DNA of 64,000 nt, from positions 1 through 64,000 of the forward strand of contig NZ_LMOR01000004.1 in the NCBI RefSeq assembly GCF_001424225.1, read 5' to 3'. How positions within the stretch are numbered: the first letter of the stretch is position 1; each line of letters opens with the position of its first letter. Shown here piece after piece: positions 7,478-16,066 of the stretch. The stretch comes from Microbacterium sp. Leaf151. Lineage in GTDB: Bacteria; Actinomycetota; Actinomycetes; Actinomycetales; Microbacteriaceae. Below the pieces are notes generated by a model, which saw only the letters and a program-made list of their open reading frames with translations, was not told the origin of the DNA and did not search any database. The position numbers and the translations under genes were made by a program.

Positions 7478-9166
7478 TCAGGAGCGGTGCGCGCGGTAGT
7501 AGTCGAGCAGCGATCTGGTCGATGCATCCTGAGCTGCGAGCGCGTCATCGTCACCCTCGATGGCCGGCGCGATCTGCAGGGCCAACTGCTTGCCGAGCTC
7601 CACGCCCCACTGGTCGAAGGAGTTGATGCCCCAGATGGTGCCCTGCGTGAAGGTGATGTGCTCGTACAGGGCGATGAGCTGGCCGAGCACCGACGGCGTG
7701 AGCGACGGCGCGAAGATCGACGTCGTCGGTCGGTTGCCGGGGAACGTGCGCGCGGCCACGAGCGCACCGGTCGTGCCCTCTGCTTCGACCTCTTCGGCGG
7801 TCTTGCCGAACGCCAGCGCCTTGGTCTGGGCGAGGAAGTTCGCCAGGAACAGCCCGTGGACGTCGCGTCCATCATCGGCGAGCGGGTAGGCCGGGTTGAC
7901 GAAGGCGATGAAGTCGGCCGGGATCAGCCGCGTGCCCTGGTGGATGAGCTGGTAGAAGGCGTGCTGACCGTTGGTCCCCGGCTCGCCCCAGAACACCTCG
8001 CCCGTGTCGGTGGTGACGGGGGTGCCGTCCCACCGGACGGACTTGCCGTTGGACTCCATCGTGAGCTGCTGCAGGTAGGCCGCGAAGCGGTGCAGCTGCT
8101 GCGCGTAGGGAAGGACCGCGTGCGACTGCGCGCCGAGGAAGTTGGTGTACCAGACGTTGAGCAGACCCATCAGGACGGGCACGTTCTGAGCGAGCGGTGT
8201 GGATGCCACGTGTTCGTCGACCGTGTGGAAGCCGGCGAGCAGCTGCCGGAACACCTCGGGCCCCAGGGTGATCGCCAGCGACAGGCCGATCGCGGAGTCG
8301 ACCGAGTACCGACCGCCCACCCAGTCCCAGAACCCGAAGGCGTTGGCGGGGTCGATGCCGAACGCCTCGACCTTGTCGAGCGCCGTCGAGACCGCGACGA
8401 AGTGATGGGCCACCGCGTCGGTGCGGGCGGCATCCGAGTCGTCGATGACGCCCGCGGCCGCCAGCTTCTTCCACAACCAGTCGCGAGCGAGGCGGGCGTT
8501 GGTGAGGGTCTCGAGCGTGGTGAACGTCTTCGAGGCGACGATGAAGAGCGTGGTCTCGGGGTCGAGGTCGGCGGTCTTCTGCGCGATGTCGGCGGGGTCG
8601 ATGTTGGAGACGAACCGCGCGCGGATTCCGGCGTCGGCGTAGGGAAGGAGCGCCTCGTAGACCATGACCGGGCCGAGGTCGCTGCCGCCGATGCCGATGT
8701 TGACGACCGTGGTGACCTTCTTACCGGTGACTCCGCGCCACTCTCCCGACCGCACGCGCTCGGCGAAGGCGCTGAGGCGGTCGAGCACCTCGTGCACGTC
8801 GTGATCGACCTGCTGGCCGTCGACCACGAGGGCGGGCTCGGCGTCCGCGGGGCGACGGAGGGCCGTGTGCAGCACCGCGCGGTCTTCACTGGTGTTGAGG
8901 TGCGCGCCCCGCAGCATGTCGGCGTAGCGCTCGGCGACGCCGGTCTCTTCGGCGAGCGCGACCAGGGCGTCGAGCACGTCGGCTGTCACGAGGTTCTTCG
9001 ACAGGTCGACGTGGAGGTCGCCGACGGTGCGCGTGAGCGCGGGCGTGCGGTCGGCGTCGGCGGCGAACCAGCCGCGCAGGTCCGGCTCGAACGCGTCGCG
9101 AAGCGCGGTGAGGCGGGACCAGGCGGGGGTGGTGGTGGGATCGATAGGCGCAGTCACGAGACCCAC
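7478..9166 (-). CDS. pgi: Glucose-6-phosphate isomerase
   Basis: 562 residues, the usual length of the E. coli-type long enzyme. It interconverts glucose-6-phosphate and fructose-6-phosphate in the cytoplasm. Visible signatures: [20 protein letters not shown] (sugar-phosphate binding, about residue 155), [26 protein letters not shown] (PGI signature region), a [20 protein letters not shown] block containing the catalytic His region, and the C-terminal [14 protein letters not shown] signature. It appears to be transcribed alone. The start [10 protein letters not shown] is reasonable; a slightly later start is possible because the first residues are not conserved. Confidence 0.97.
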   Translation of the reverse strand: MGLVTAPIDPTTTPAWSRLTALRDAFEPDLRGWFAADADRTPALTRTVGDLHVDLSKNLVTADVLDALVALAEETGVAERYADMLRGAHLNTSEDRAVLHTALRRPADAEPALVVDGQQVDHDVHEVLDRLSAFAERVRSGEWRGVTGKKVTTVVNIGIGGSDLGPVMVYEALLPYADAGIRARFVSNIDPADIAQKTADLDPETTLFIVASKTFTTLETLTNARLARDWLWKKLAAAGVIDDSDAARTDAVAHHFVAVSTALDKVEAFGIDPANAFGFWDWVGGRYSVDSAIGLSLAITLGPEVFRQLLAGFHTVDEHVASTPLAQNVPVLMGLLNVWYTNFLGAQSHAVLPYAQQLHRFAAYLQQLTMESNGKSVRWDGTPVTTDTGEVFWGEPGTNGQHAFYQLIHQGTRLIPADFIAFVNPAYPLADDGRDVHGLFLANFLAQTKALAFGKTAEEVEAEGTTGALVAARTFPGNRPTTSIFAPSLTPSVLGQLIALYEHITFTQGTIWGINSFDQWGVELGKQLALQIAPAIEGDDDALAAQDASTRSLLDYYRAHRS

Positions 9167-9220
9167 GCTAGCGACCCCCGGGGTGCAACACGCGATGGAT
9201 GACGAAGACGGTGGTGCGCG

Positions 9221-9946
9221 CTAGGGACGGGGCGGCCCGGGAGGAACCCCGGGGTCGGCGACCATCGGCTCCGGGAGAGGGATCTCGCGCGTCGCATCCC
9301 ACGCCTCGGTCCAGCCGAGCCGGTCGAACAGGCCGTCGAGCAGCATGGCCGTGAAGCCCCACACCGTCTGCGGTCCGCGCGCCGTGTCGAGCCCGAAGGC
9401 GGGTCCGCGCCACTCGCGCCCATCGCGCCGGATGACCGTGACGCCGCGCCGGGCGGGGTCGAGGAGGTCGGCGACCGGCGCACGGAACACTTCGGCCGAT
9501 TCCGCCGCATCGACGGCGCGGACCGGCGTGGGACGTGTCCACCACCCGACGACGGGAGTCACCTCGTGGCGGGAGAACGCCAGCGGTACCGGCTCGAGCG
9601 TCCCGAGCACTTCGACGCCGTCGGGGTCGAGACCGGTCTCCTCCTGCGCCTCGCGGAGCGCGGCGGTCACGGCATCCCGATCTTCCGGATCGACGCGCCC
9701 TCCGGGGAAGGCGACCTGTCCGGGGTGGGCGCGCAGCGTGCTCGCGCGCGCCAGGAGGAGGACGTCGAGATCGCTCGGGACGTGTCGCGCGGCACGTTCG
9801 CTCGGGATGCCGTCGAGCACGCCGAACAGGATGAGCACCGCCGCGGCCCTCGCCTCACCCTCGACCGGCACCGCGCGCAGGGCCGGGGAGACGTCTCCGA
9901 GCCCCCGGGCGAGGAGGTTTTCGAGCTGTGCGCGGGGAGACGACAT
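9221..9946 (-). CDS. NUDIX hydrolase, CoA pyrophosphatase type
   Basis: 241 residues. It contains the NUDIX box GGRVDPEDRDAVTAALREAQ continuing into EETG, preceded by the CoA-pyrophosphatase signature LLARASTLRAHPGQVAFPGG. This pair of motifs distinguishes NudL/PCD1-like enzymes, which hydrolyse CoA and its derivatives to 3',5'-ADP and 4'-phosphopantetheine, from other NUDIX proteins. It lies 55 bp upstream of the pgi start on the same strand. A Pro-rich C-terminus is unremarkable. Confidence 0.88.
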   Translation of the reverse strand: MSSPRAQLENLLARGLGDVSPALRAVPVEGEARAAAVLILFGVLDGIPSERAARHVPSDLDVLLLARASTLRAHPGQVAFPGGRVDPEDRDAVTAALREAQEETGLDPDGVEVLGTLEPVPLAFSRHEVTPVVGWWTRPTPVRAVDAAESAEVFRAPVADLLDPARRGVTVIRRDGREWRGPAFGLDTARGPQTVWGFTAMLLDGLFDRLGWTEAWDATREIPLPEPMVADPGVPPGPPRP

Positions 9947-9993
9947 GGCTCGAGGCTAGCTCCCACCCTCGACCGTCCGGGCGGGCGAGTCCC

Positions 9994-10269
9994 CTAGCGG
10001 GAACCGTTGCAGGCCAGGCCGTCGCCGTCGCCGTCGAGTTCGTAGATGTCGGAGCCTGGCGACGCCGCCGCGGAGTCCGCGTGCGGGAGGGTGTCGTCGG
10101 CCGTGGGTGCCGTGGCCTCATCCGTGGACGGTTCGGCCGCCTCCGTTCTCAGGATGCGGACGGACTGGCCGACGCTGCGGGCGAGGGCCGGGAGCTTGGC
10201 GGCGCCGAAGACGAGGACGACGATCGCGAGCACGACGAGGGCGTGCCAGCCGGTGAGGTTCTGCAGCAT
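9994..10269 (-). CDS. tatA: TatA-like twin-arginine translocase protein with Excalibur-like C-terminus
   Basis: 91 residues from the ATG at 10267-10269. Residues 1-40 are typical TatA/E: a short N-terminus, a hydrophobic helix (WHALVVLAIVVLVFGAAKLP with the conserved FGxxKLP hinge), then an amphipathic helix. The tail is acidic and Thr/Ala-rich and ends LDGDGDGLACNGSR, which looks like the calcium-binding core (DxDGDGxxC) of an Excalibur domain, not a usual part of TatA. The gene starts 13 bp after a Tat-exported lipoprotein dioxygenase, so the pair is probably one operon. No tatC is present. Housekeeping TatA and a specialised partner are both possible. Confidence 0.85.
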   Translation of the reverse strand: MLQNLTGWHALVVLAIVVLVFGAAKLPALARSVGQSVRILRTEAAEPSTDEATAPTADDTLPHADSAAASPGSDIYELDGDGDGLACNGSR

Positions 10270-10282
10270 GGGGCCCTCCGTG

Positions 10283-11266
10283 TCAGCCGCGGCCACCGGG
10301 CATCGAGCCCGCGGTCGCCGTGGTGGTGGTGTCGACACGAGCGGTCAGGGCGACCGTCCAGCCGGTGGCGTTGTCGCCGGTGGTCGTGGCGAGCTCGAGC
10401 ACTCCCCCGTCGTCGCCGAAGACGTTGTCGGTCGCGAGCGAGACGCGGGACATATTGGATGCCGACGACGAGTAGGCCGTATCGGCGTAGACGATTGCGC
10501 AGGTCGCCTCGGGCAGGGCCACCTGCGAGGTCGCGACCGCGTTCGAGGAGTCGGTGATGGCATCCACGTTCGGGTACACCTCGAAGTGGATATGGGGCCA
10601 GCGCCCGTCGTAGCAGGCGGGGAAGATCGAGGTGAACGAGACCACTCCGTCGGTGCCGACGACCTGCACCCCACGCAGGTAGGTCTCGTTCTCGATGCCG
10701 GAGGAGTACATCGAGTACCGCCCCTCGGCGTCGCAGTGCCAGACGTAGACGGCGGCTCCTGCGAAGGGCACGTCGCCGTTGGCGGTGTCGAGGATCGTGA
10801 GGTTCAGCGTCATGGGCACTCCCGCCGCCGTGGCGCCACCGTCGAGGCTCGAACGCAGGTCGCTGCGGACCACCCCGGACTGCTCGAGGATGTCGACGCC
10901 GTTCGAGCCGTCGCCGGGGTAGGGACCGGCGGTCTCCTGGGGGATCTCCCCCGCGGGCAGCGCCACCGGCGCGCTCGAGGCCGACGCGGTGGCCGAGGCC
11001 GTCGGGGTCGCGGGGGTCGCCGACGCTGTCGCGCGGGGGGTGGTCGTGGCGGTCGCGGTCGCCCCGCTCTCGGCCGGGGCGCAGGCCGCCAGTGCGACGG
11101 CCCCCGCGCCGAGGGTGACGAGGCTCAGGAGGCCGCGACGGCTGACGAGGGTTCGCACGTCGAACGAGGCGCCCTGATCGACCACGGGCTCGTCGGCTCG
11201 ATCGAGCGGGCGCCCCTCGTAGGCGGGACCCTCGGGGGTCATCTGGGTGTCGGGGATGCGGCTCAT
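10283..11266 (-). CDS. Tat-exported lipoprotein, intradiol ring-cleavage dioxygenase-like
   Basis: 327 residues from the ATG at 11264-11266. Residues about 42-63 form a Tat signal (SRRGLLSLVTLGAG) ending in a lipobox LAAC, so the protein should be folded in the cytoplasm, exported by Tat and lipid-anchored. A Thr/Ala-rich linker follows. The C-terminal domain has the intradiol dioxygenase pattern: ETAGPYPGDG, VWHCDAEGRYSMYS (first Tyr ligand) and FPACYDGRWPHIHFEVYP (second Tyr and the two His ligands of Fe(III)). The family cleaves catechols between the hydroxyls; secreted actinobacterial members are uncharacterised here and the substrate is unknown. A tatA-like gene follows after 13 bp. Confidence 0.88.
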   Translation of the reverse strand: MSRIPDTQMTPEGPAYEGRPLDRADEPVVDQGASFDVRTLVSRRGLLSLVTLGAGAVALAACAPAESGATATATTTPRATASATPATPTASATASASSAPVALPAGEIPQETAGPYPGDGSNGVDILEQSGVVRSDLRSSLDGGATAAGVPMTLNLTILDTANGDVPFAGAAVYVWHCDAEGRYSMYSSGIENETYLRGVQVVGTDGVVSFTSIFPACYDGRWPHIHFEVYPNVDAITDSSNAVATSQVALPEATCAIVYADTAYSSSASNMSRVSLATDNVFGDDGGVLELATTTGDNATGWTVALTARVDTTTTATAGSMPGGRG

Positions 11267-11433
11267 GGTCTCTTCTCCGGGGATCGAGGTTCCTGTGTTG
11301 CCCCGACTGTGGTCCGCGCGCCCTGCCCGGGCCTTCACCGAACCTGTGGTGCGCCTATGAGACGCGATGGCGGGATCCGCGGGGCCGCCCCGACCCCGCA
11401 CGCCCGTGTCAGGATGAGGGAAGGAGGTGCGCG

Positions 11434-11745
11434 ATGACCGGAGTGCTGCACGCGGTGACCCTCGTCGTGAACATGCCGATCACCAAGATCGACGCCCTCG
11501 ACGCCATCGCCTTCGCCGCCGACACAGGCGTGGAGGATGCCGGAACCGCACGCCCCCGCGTCTGGCTCGCTCCCCACGCGTGGGCGGAGGTCGAGATTCC
11601 GAAGTTCGCCGATCCCCCTCCCTTCGCGATCGACGTCTACTCGGACATCTCGGGCGCGGTCGCCTGGGCCCAGGCGCGGCGGCTGCATGACGCCCTCGGT
11701 CGATTCGGCTGGACCGTGAGTCCCCCGCGCGCGGGCGTGCGCTGA
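11434..11745 (+). CDS. Conserved hypothetical protein (103 aa)
   Basis: Begins MTGVLHAVTLVVNMPITKID after an excellent ribosome-binding site (GAAGGAGG, 8 bp before ATG). It is soluble, mixed alpha/beta, with no Cys and one WLAPHAW segment. The third codon position is strongly G/C, so it is surely coding. It ends 7 bp from a convergent SDR gene. I do not recognise the family and no function can be assigned. Confidence 0.75.
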   Translation: MTGVLHAVTLVVNMPITKIDALDAIAFAADTGVEDAGTARPRVWLAPHAWAEVEIPKFADPPPFAIDVYSDISGAVAWAQARRLHDALGRFGWTVSPPRAGVR

Positions 11746-11752
11746 CCCGGCG

Positions 11753-12577
11753 TCAGTCGAGCCCGACCAGCACCTCGCTGCGCTCCCAGAGCTGCCGCGC
11801 GGTCACCGGGTCGTCGGCGAGTCGATTGGTCTTGGACGCCTTGTTATTGGAGTAGAAGCCGCCCGGGGTCCAGTCCACCCCGGGCTTGCCGAGCGCGAGC
11901 CAGGTGAGGCGCGCCCCGCCGACCGAGGTCGACGTCATCAGTCGCTGGGCGATCGGACCGCCGTAGAGGAACTTCCACGGCCCGTTGCTGGTTGAGCCGA
12001 AGTTCGAGGCGATCACGCCCGGGTGGAAGGCTACGGCCGACAGCCCCGCGTCGCCGAAACGGCGGTTCAACTCCTTCGTGAACAGCACGTTCGCGAGCTT
12101 GGCGTTGCCGTAGGCGGCGGTCGAGGAGTAGCGGTGCTCGCCCTGCAGGTCGTCGATGTCGAACCGCGGGAACAGCTTCGCGGCGGCGCTCGAGGTCTGG
12201 ATCACCGTAGCCTCCGACTCGACGAGTCGCTCCCGCAGCAGGTTCGTGAGCAGGAACGGTGCGAGGTGATTGACCTGGAAGGTCGTCTCATAGCCGTCCT
12301 TGGTCAGCGTGCGCTCGCCGAAGACACCGCCGGCGTTGTTGGCGAGCACATCGATACGCGGGTACGCCTCGAGGAGGGATGTGGCGAGCTCGCGAACCTG
12401 CGCCAGATCGCTGAAGTCGGCGACGAACGACTCGACACCCAGCGAGCGGGCGACGCGTGCGGTCTTCTCGGGGTTGCGACCGACCACGACCACCTCTTCA
12501 CCCAACTGGGCGAGCTGTTTCGCCGATGCCGCGCCGATTCCGTCGCTCGCGCCGGTGATGACGATGGTGCGGGTCAT
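11753..12577 (-). CDS. SDR family NAD(P)-dependent oxidoreductase
   Basis: 274 residues from the ATG at 12575-12577, where TIVITGASDGIGAASAKQL (Rossmann TGxxxGIG) follows directly; a longer reading frame extends upstream but has no homologous features. NNAGG, a SSAA segment and YGNAK (the Tyr-x3-Lys catalytic pair) mark a classical short-chain dehydrogenase of the retinol-dehydrogenase/WWOX-like group. Cytoplasmic; reduces or oxidises an unidentified alcohol/carbonyl substrate using a nicotinamide cofactor. Divergent from msrB across a ~200-bp gap. Confidence 0.9.
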   Translation of the reverse strand: MTRTIVITGASDGIGAASAKQLAQLGEEVVVVGRNPEKTARVARSLGVESFVADFSDLAQVRELATSLLEAYPRIDVLANNAGGVFGERTLTKDGYETTFQVNHLAPFLLTNLLRERLVESEATVIQTSSAAAKLFPRFDIDDLQGEHRYSSTAAYGNAKLANVLFTKELNRRFGDAGLSAVAFHPGVIASNFGSTSNGPWKFLYGGPIAQRLMTSTSVGGARLTWLALGKPGVDWTPGGFYSNNKASKTNRLADDPVTARQLWERSEVLVGLD

Positions 12578-12780
12578 GGCATCCTCTTCCTGGTTCGGAG
12601 AGGCCACGGTAACCGCGGCGGAGACGAGACGGTCGGGGGTTGCCGCAAGGATCCGTCGCACCTACGTCGTCACCGCGCAACTCACAGCCCGCTCACAGCC
12701 CCACGGGACCAAAACCAGCGGGCGAGGCGTTCGATTGAAGGACGCCCACCACAGGACGTCACGACGAGAGGATACGAACC

Positions 12781-13239
12781 GTGAGCACGGAGTACCGGAA
12801 GACGTCGGAGGCGCTGGGTCGCCTCACCGACCGCCAGTTCGCCGTCACGCAGGACGACGCCACCGAACCGCCGTTCCGCAACGAGTACTGGGACAACCAT
12901 GAGGACGGCATCTACGTCGATGTCGTGTCGGGACAACCGCTGTTCTCCTCAGCCGACAAGTTCGAGAGCGGCTCCGGCTGGCCGAGTTTCACCAAGCCGA
13001 TCGACGACGCCGCGGTCGTACAGAAGACCGACCGGACGCTGTGGATGACCCGCACCGAGGTGCGCTCCGCCGGAGCGGACAGCCACCTCGGCCACCTGTT
13101 CGACGACGGCCCGCGCGATTCCGGCGGACTGAGATACTGCATGAACTCGGCCGCAATGCGCTTCGTGCCCGTCAGCGAACTCGAGGCCCAGGGGTACGGC
13201 GCCTACCTCCCCCTGTTCCGTGAGAGTCGTGCCTCATGA
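12781..13239 (+). CDS. msrB: Peptide-methionine (R)-S-oxide reductase, zinc-free single-Cys form
   Basis: 152 residues, GTG start. It reduces methionine-R-sulfoxide in proteins. It shows the SGSGWPSF and [10 protein letters not shown] blocks and the catalytic [12 protein letters not shown] (Cys120). The four zinc-binding cysteines of the E. coli-type enzyme are replaced (Asp47, Ser50, Ser96, Ala99) and the usual resolving Cys in SGCGWPSF is Ser, so Cys120 is the only cysteine in the protein. That implies a metal-free enzyme regenerated by direct reduction by an external thiol. msrA follows, giving both stereospecific reductases in one transcript. Confidence 0.95.
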   Translation: MSTEYRKTSEALGRLTDRQFAVTQDDATEPPFRNEYWDNHEDGIYVDVVSGQPLFSSADKFESGSGWPSFTKPIDDAAVVQKTDRTLWMTRTEVRSAGADSHLGHLFDDGPRDSGGLRYCMNSAAMRFVPVSELEAQGYGAYLPLFRESRAS

Positions 13240-13277
13240 ACCTCTTCCCCTTCCGCACGCGTAAAAGGAGCACCACC

Positions 13278-13832
13278 ATGACCAGCGGACCTTCCGACTC
13301 CGGCGAGATCACCCGTCGCCCCGGCACCGAGACCGCCGTCCTCGCGGGCGGCTGCTTCTGGGGCGTCGAAGACCTCATCCGCCGCCAGCCCGGCGTGCTC
13401 GACACCCGTGTCGGCTACACCGGCGGCCAGAACGAGCACGCGACCTACCGCAACCACCCCGGTCATGCGGAGGCCGTCGAGATCGTCTTCGATCCCTCGC
13501 AGACGTCGTACCGCGACATCCTGGCGTTCTTCTTCCAGATTCACGACCCCTCGACCCTGAACCGCCAGGGCAACGACGTCGGCACGAGCTACCGCTCGGC
13601 GATCTTCCCGCTCTCCCCCGAGCAGGAGAAGGTCGCGCGCGACACGATCGCCGACGTCGACGCCTCGGGCATCTGGCCCGCGAAGGCCGTCACGACGATC
13701 GAGCCCGAGGCCGCGTTCTGGGAGGCCGAGCCCGAGCACCAGGACTACCTCGTGCGCATCCCCCACGGCTACACGTGCCACTTCGTGCGTCCCGGTTGGG
13801 TGCTGCCCAAGCGCGAGGAAGCCTCCGCGTAA
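13278..13832 (+). CDS. msrA: Peptide-methionine (S)-S-oxide reductase
   Basis: 184 residues from the ATG at 13278, chosen because AAAGGAG lies 9 bp upstream; an alternative ATG at 13236 overlaps the msrB stop as ATGA and would add 14 residues. [12 protein letters not shown] carries the catalytic Cys, and [16 protein letters not shown] and [11 protein letters not shown] are typical. It reduces methionine-S-sulfoxide in proteins, complementing MsrB just upstream. A perfect-stem terminator follows at 13844-13875. Confidence 0.97.
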   Translation: MTSGPSDSGEITRRPGTETAVLAGGCFWGVEDLIRRQPGVLDTRVGYTGGQNEHATYRNHPGHAEAVEIVFDPSQTSYRDILAFFFQIHDPSTLNRQGNDVGTSYRSAIFPLSPEQEKVARDTIADVDASGIWPAKAVTTIEPEAAFWEAEPEHQDYLVRIPHGYTCHFVRPGWVLPKREEASA

Positions 13833-13843
13833 GTCGCATGATG

Positions 13844-13875
13844 AAGGGCCCGGATGCCATGGCATCCGGGCCCTT
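13844..13875 (+). terminator. Intrinsic terminator of msrB-msrA
   Basis: Perfect 15-bp stem (AAGGGCCCGGATGCC / GGCATCCGGGCCCTT) with a 2-nt centre, starting 12 bp after the msrA stop. It is palindromic and could also stop transcription from the other side. Confidence 0.75.
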
Positions 13876-13877
13876 GG

Positions 13878-14035
13878 TCATGCCAGCAGGTCGTCGAGCA
13901 AGCGCTGCACCCGTGACGTGATGTCGTCGCGGATCGGCCGTACCTCGTCGAGGCCTCGGCCCGCCGGGTCGGTGACCTCCCGCCTTCGTAGCGCTTGCCG
14001 GGGAGGATCGGGCCTCCCCCGCCTCGGTGAACGGC
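13878..14035 (-). pseudogene. C-terminal remnant of an arsenate reductase / low-molecular-weight phosphatase
   Basis: Read on the minus strand, one frame gives GGGGPILPGKRYEG and, after an apparent one-base loss, the next frame continues EVTDPAGRGLDEVRPIRDDI and then TSRVQRLLDDLLA. Together these match the C-terminal third of ArsC/LMW-phosphatase proteins (C-P-x-x-P-G-K-R-Y-x-D-W-x-x-x-D-P-A-G...IRDDI). The catalytic N-terminal CX5R loop is absent and upstream sequence is degenerate. This is a decayed gene identified by eye; the frameshift position (about 13975-13990) is an estimate. Confidence 0.5.
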
Positions 14036-14169
14036 GGGTTCGGGACCCGTCGAGTGTCCAGGACACGCCGTGCGCCCGGTGCGTGAGGCGGCGAGTCGTG
14101 GGCGATCGACGGGCGGTCGGTGCGCGCAAGCCCCGCGGGCGCTGGGGCGACACTGCCTAGGCTCACGGG

Positions 14170-15405
14170 ATGAGCGGATACGACGTGATCGTGGTGGGCG
14201 CGGGCCTGGCCGGCCTGCGCTGTGCGACGTGGCTGGCCGAGGCCGGCCGCGACGTCGTCGTGCTCGAACAGGGCGACGCCGTCGGCGGCCGCGAACGCAC
14301 CGACATCGTCGACGGCTTCCGCCTCGACCTCGGTTTCCACGTGCTCAACCCGGCCTATCCGGCCATCCGGCGCTGGGTGGACGTCGACGCGCTCGCGTTG
14401 CGGCGCTTCCCCGTGGCCGTCGGTGTGCGCCTCGACGACCGGCTCGCGCGGCTGGCCCATCCCCTCCGGCATCCGCTGTCCGTCCCCGAGACACTGCGGA
14501 GCGGGCTCGTCGGGCCCGCCGATCTCGCGGCTCTGGCGCGGTGGGCGGGGCCCACGCTCGCTTCGGCGCGGGCGGCCAAGTCCGGGACCGACCGAACACT
14601 CGACGAGGCGTGGGACCGCGCGGGACTGCGAGGCGCGCTCCGCGACAGCGTGCTCGAACCGTTCCTCGCCGGGGTGCTGGCCGATGACCGGCAAGGGACG
14701 TCGGACGCGTTCGTCCGGCTGCTCATCCGCAGCTTCGCCCTCGGGCGGCCGGGAGTGCCCGCCGCGGGAATCGGCGCCCTCCCCGCGCAGCTCGCCGACA
14801 CTGCGCGCCGGGCCGGCGCCGGCATCCGCCTCGCCCATCGGGTGGTCTCCACCCGGCACCGGGCCCGCGGCTGGCACGTCGGGGTGGAGGGACACGATGC
14901 CATGACCGCCCGGTCCGTGGTCATCGCGACGGGACTCGATCCCTCTCTCGACGTTCCGCTCCCCCGTCCTCGGGGCCTGCAGACGTGGTGGTTCGCCGCC
15001 GACCAGGCACCGAGCGGCGATGCCGCGCTCCGCGTGGACGGACGCCGCCAGGGGCCGATCGTGAACACCGCCGTGATGACCAACACCGCGCCCACCTACG
15101 CACCGCGCGGGCGGCACCTCATCCAGGCGACCTGCGTGCTGCCCTCCGCGGCGTCGGAGGACGCCATCCGCCGGCAGCTCGCCGAGATCTGGGATGCCGA
15201 CACCCGGGCGTGGAGCCTCTTGCGCCGGGACGACGTCACCCGCGCCCTCCCCGCACAGGATCCGCCCCTACGCCTGCGGCGCTCGGTACGCCTGGGTGAC
15301 GGCCGGTACCTCGCCGGCGACCACCGCGACACCGCGTCCATCCAGGGCGCCCTGGTGTCAGGTCAGCGGGCGGCGGAGGCGGTCCTCACCGACCTCGCGC
15401 GGTGA
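14170..15405 (+). CDS. FAD-dependent amine-oxidase-like oxidoreductase
   Basis: 411 residues. YDVIVVGAGLAGLRCATWLA is an N-terminal FAD-binding Rossmann motif, followed by VLEQGDAVGGRERT (the GG...R motif of the protoporphyrinogen-oxidase/phytoene-desaturase superfamily) and a C-terminal YLAGDHRDTASIQGALVSGQ FAD-closing motif. It belongs with NAD(P)/FAD-dependent oxidoreductases of the amine-oxidase fold; the substrate is unknown. It is flanked by the decayed arsenate reductase remnant and a convergent GNAT gene and seems to be a single-gene unit. Confidence 0.85.
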   Translation: MSGYDVIVVGAGLAGLRCATWLAEAGRDVVVLEQGDAVGGRERTDIVDGFRLDLGFHVLNPAYPAIRRWVDVDALALRRFPVAVGVRLDDRLARLAHPLRHPLSVPETLRSGLVGPADLAALARWAGPTLASARAAKSGTDRTLDEAWDRAGLRGALRDSVLEPFLAGVLADDRQGTSDAFVRLLIRSFALGRPGVPAAGIGALPAQLADTARRAGAGIRLAHRVVSTRHRARGWHVGVEGHDAMTARSVVIATGLDPSLDVPLPRPRGLQTWWFAADQAPSGDAALRVDGRRQGPIVNTAVMTNTAPTYAPRGRHLIQATCVLPSAASEDAIRRQLAEIWDADTRAWSLLRRDDVTRALPAQDPPLRLRRSVRLGDGRYLAGDHRDTASIQGALVSGQRAAEAVLTDLAR

Positions 15406-15445
15406 GCCGGACGTCCGGCCGCGCTATGCCCCGACTCCGGCCGGT

Positions 15446-15508
15446 TCGGGGCGGATTCCGCAACTCGGGGCGTGCCCTTTCCACCCCGACCGGTAAATTC
15501 CGCCCCGA
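15446..15508. repeat. Imperfect inverted repeat between convergent genes
   Basis: TCGGGGCGGATT (15446-15457) and AATTCCGCCCCGA (15496-15508) pair with a one-base bulge. The position between two converging genes suggests a shared bidirectional terminator, though the loop (38 bp) is large. Confidence 0.35.
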
Positions 15509-15522
15509 CCCCGACTCGCGCG

Positions 15523-16023
15523 CTAGAGCCGCGCCGCCAGCGCCGCCAGCGCATCCCCGGTCACCCGTCGCGTGGTCCACTCCTCCATCGCCTCGGCACC
15601 GAGGGCACGGTAGAAACCGATCGCGGGCTCGTTCCAATCGAGCACCGTCCACTCGAGGCGCGAGTACCCCTTCTCCACGCACTCCGCGGCGAGCGCGGAC
15701 AACAGCGCCACGCCGTATCCCTTCGCGCGGTACTGCTCGTGCACGTAGAGGTCTTCGAGCCAGACACCGTGTCGCCCGGTCCACGTGGAGTAGGTGAGGA
15801 ACCAGATCGCGATCGCCCGGATGCCGCCGTCGGGGTCCTCCACGACGAAGGCGAACGCGCGAGGATCGCCGCCGAAGAGGGTGGCGGCGATCATCTCGGC
15901 GGTGTTGTCGACGGCATCCGGTTCGCGCTCATAATCGGCGAGGGCCTGGATGCAGGCGAGGATTCCGGTCTCATCCCCGCTCCGGGCGGGACGCAGGACG
16001 GCACCGTCGGTGAGAGTGGTCAT
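15523..16023 (-). CDS. GNAT family N-acetyltransferase (diamine acetyltransferase-like)
   Basis: 166 residues. The acetyl-CoA motif A region reads LEDLYVHEQYRAKGYGVALL (Q/R-x-x-G-x-G/A type), followed by RLEWTVLDWNEPAIGFYRAL, typical of the spermidine/spermine or thialysine acetyltransferase branch (W-x-V-L-x-W-N). The N-terminus is RPARSGDETGILACIQALAD. Cytoplasmic acyltransfer to an amine is likely, but the precise acceptor cannot be read from sequence. The gene ends next to an inverted repeat between convergent genes. Confidence 0.88.
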   Translation of the reverse strand: MTTLTDGAVLRPARSGDETGILACIQALADYEREPDAVDNTAEMIAATLFGGDPRAFAFVVEDPDGGIRAIAIWFLTYSTWTGRHGVWLEDLYVHEQYRAKGYGVALLSALAAECVEKGYSRLEWTVLDWNEPAIGFYRALGAEAMEEWTTRRVTGDALAALAARL

Positions 16024-16066
16024 GAACCGAGGCTACCGAGGCCGACCGCCACCGCCACACGGGTGG

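Noticed and set aside
13878..14153. Intact 91-aa gene on the minus strand
   Set aside because: Only the last ~30 residues resemble a protein (ArsC C-terminus); the rest is Arg-rich noise, so it was called a remnant.
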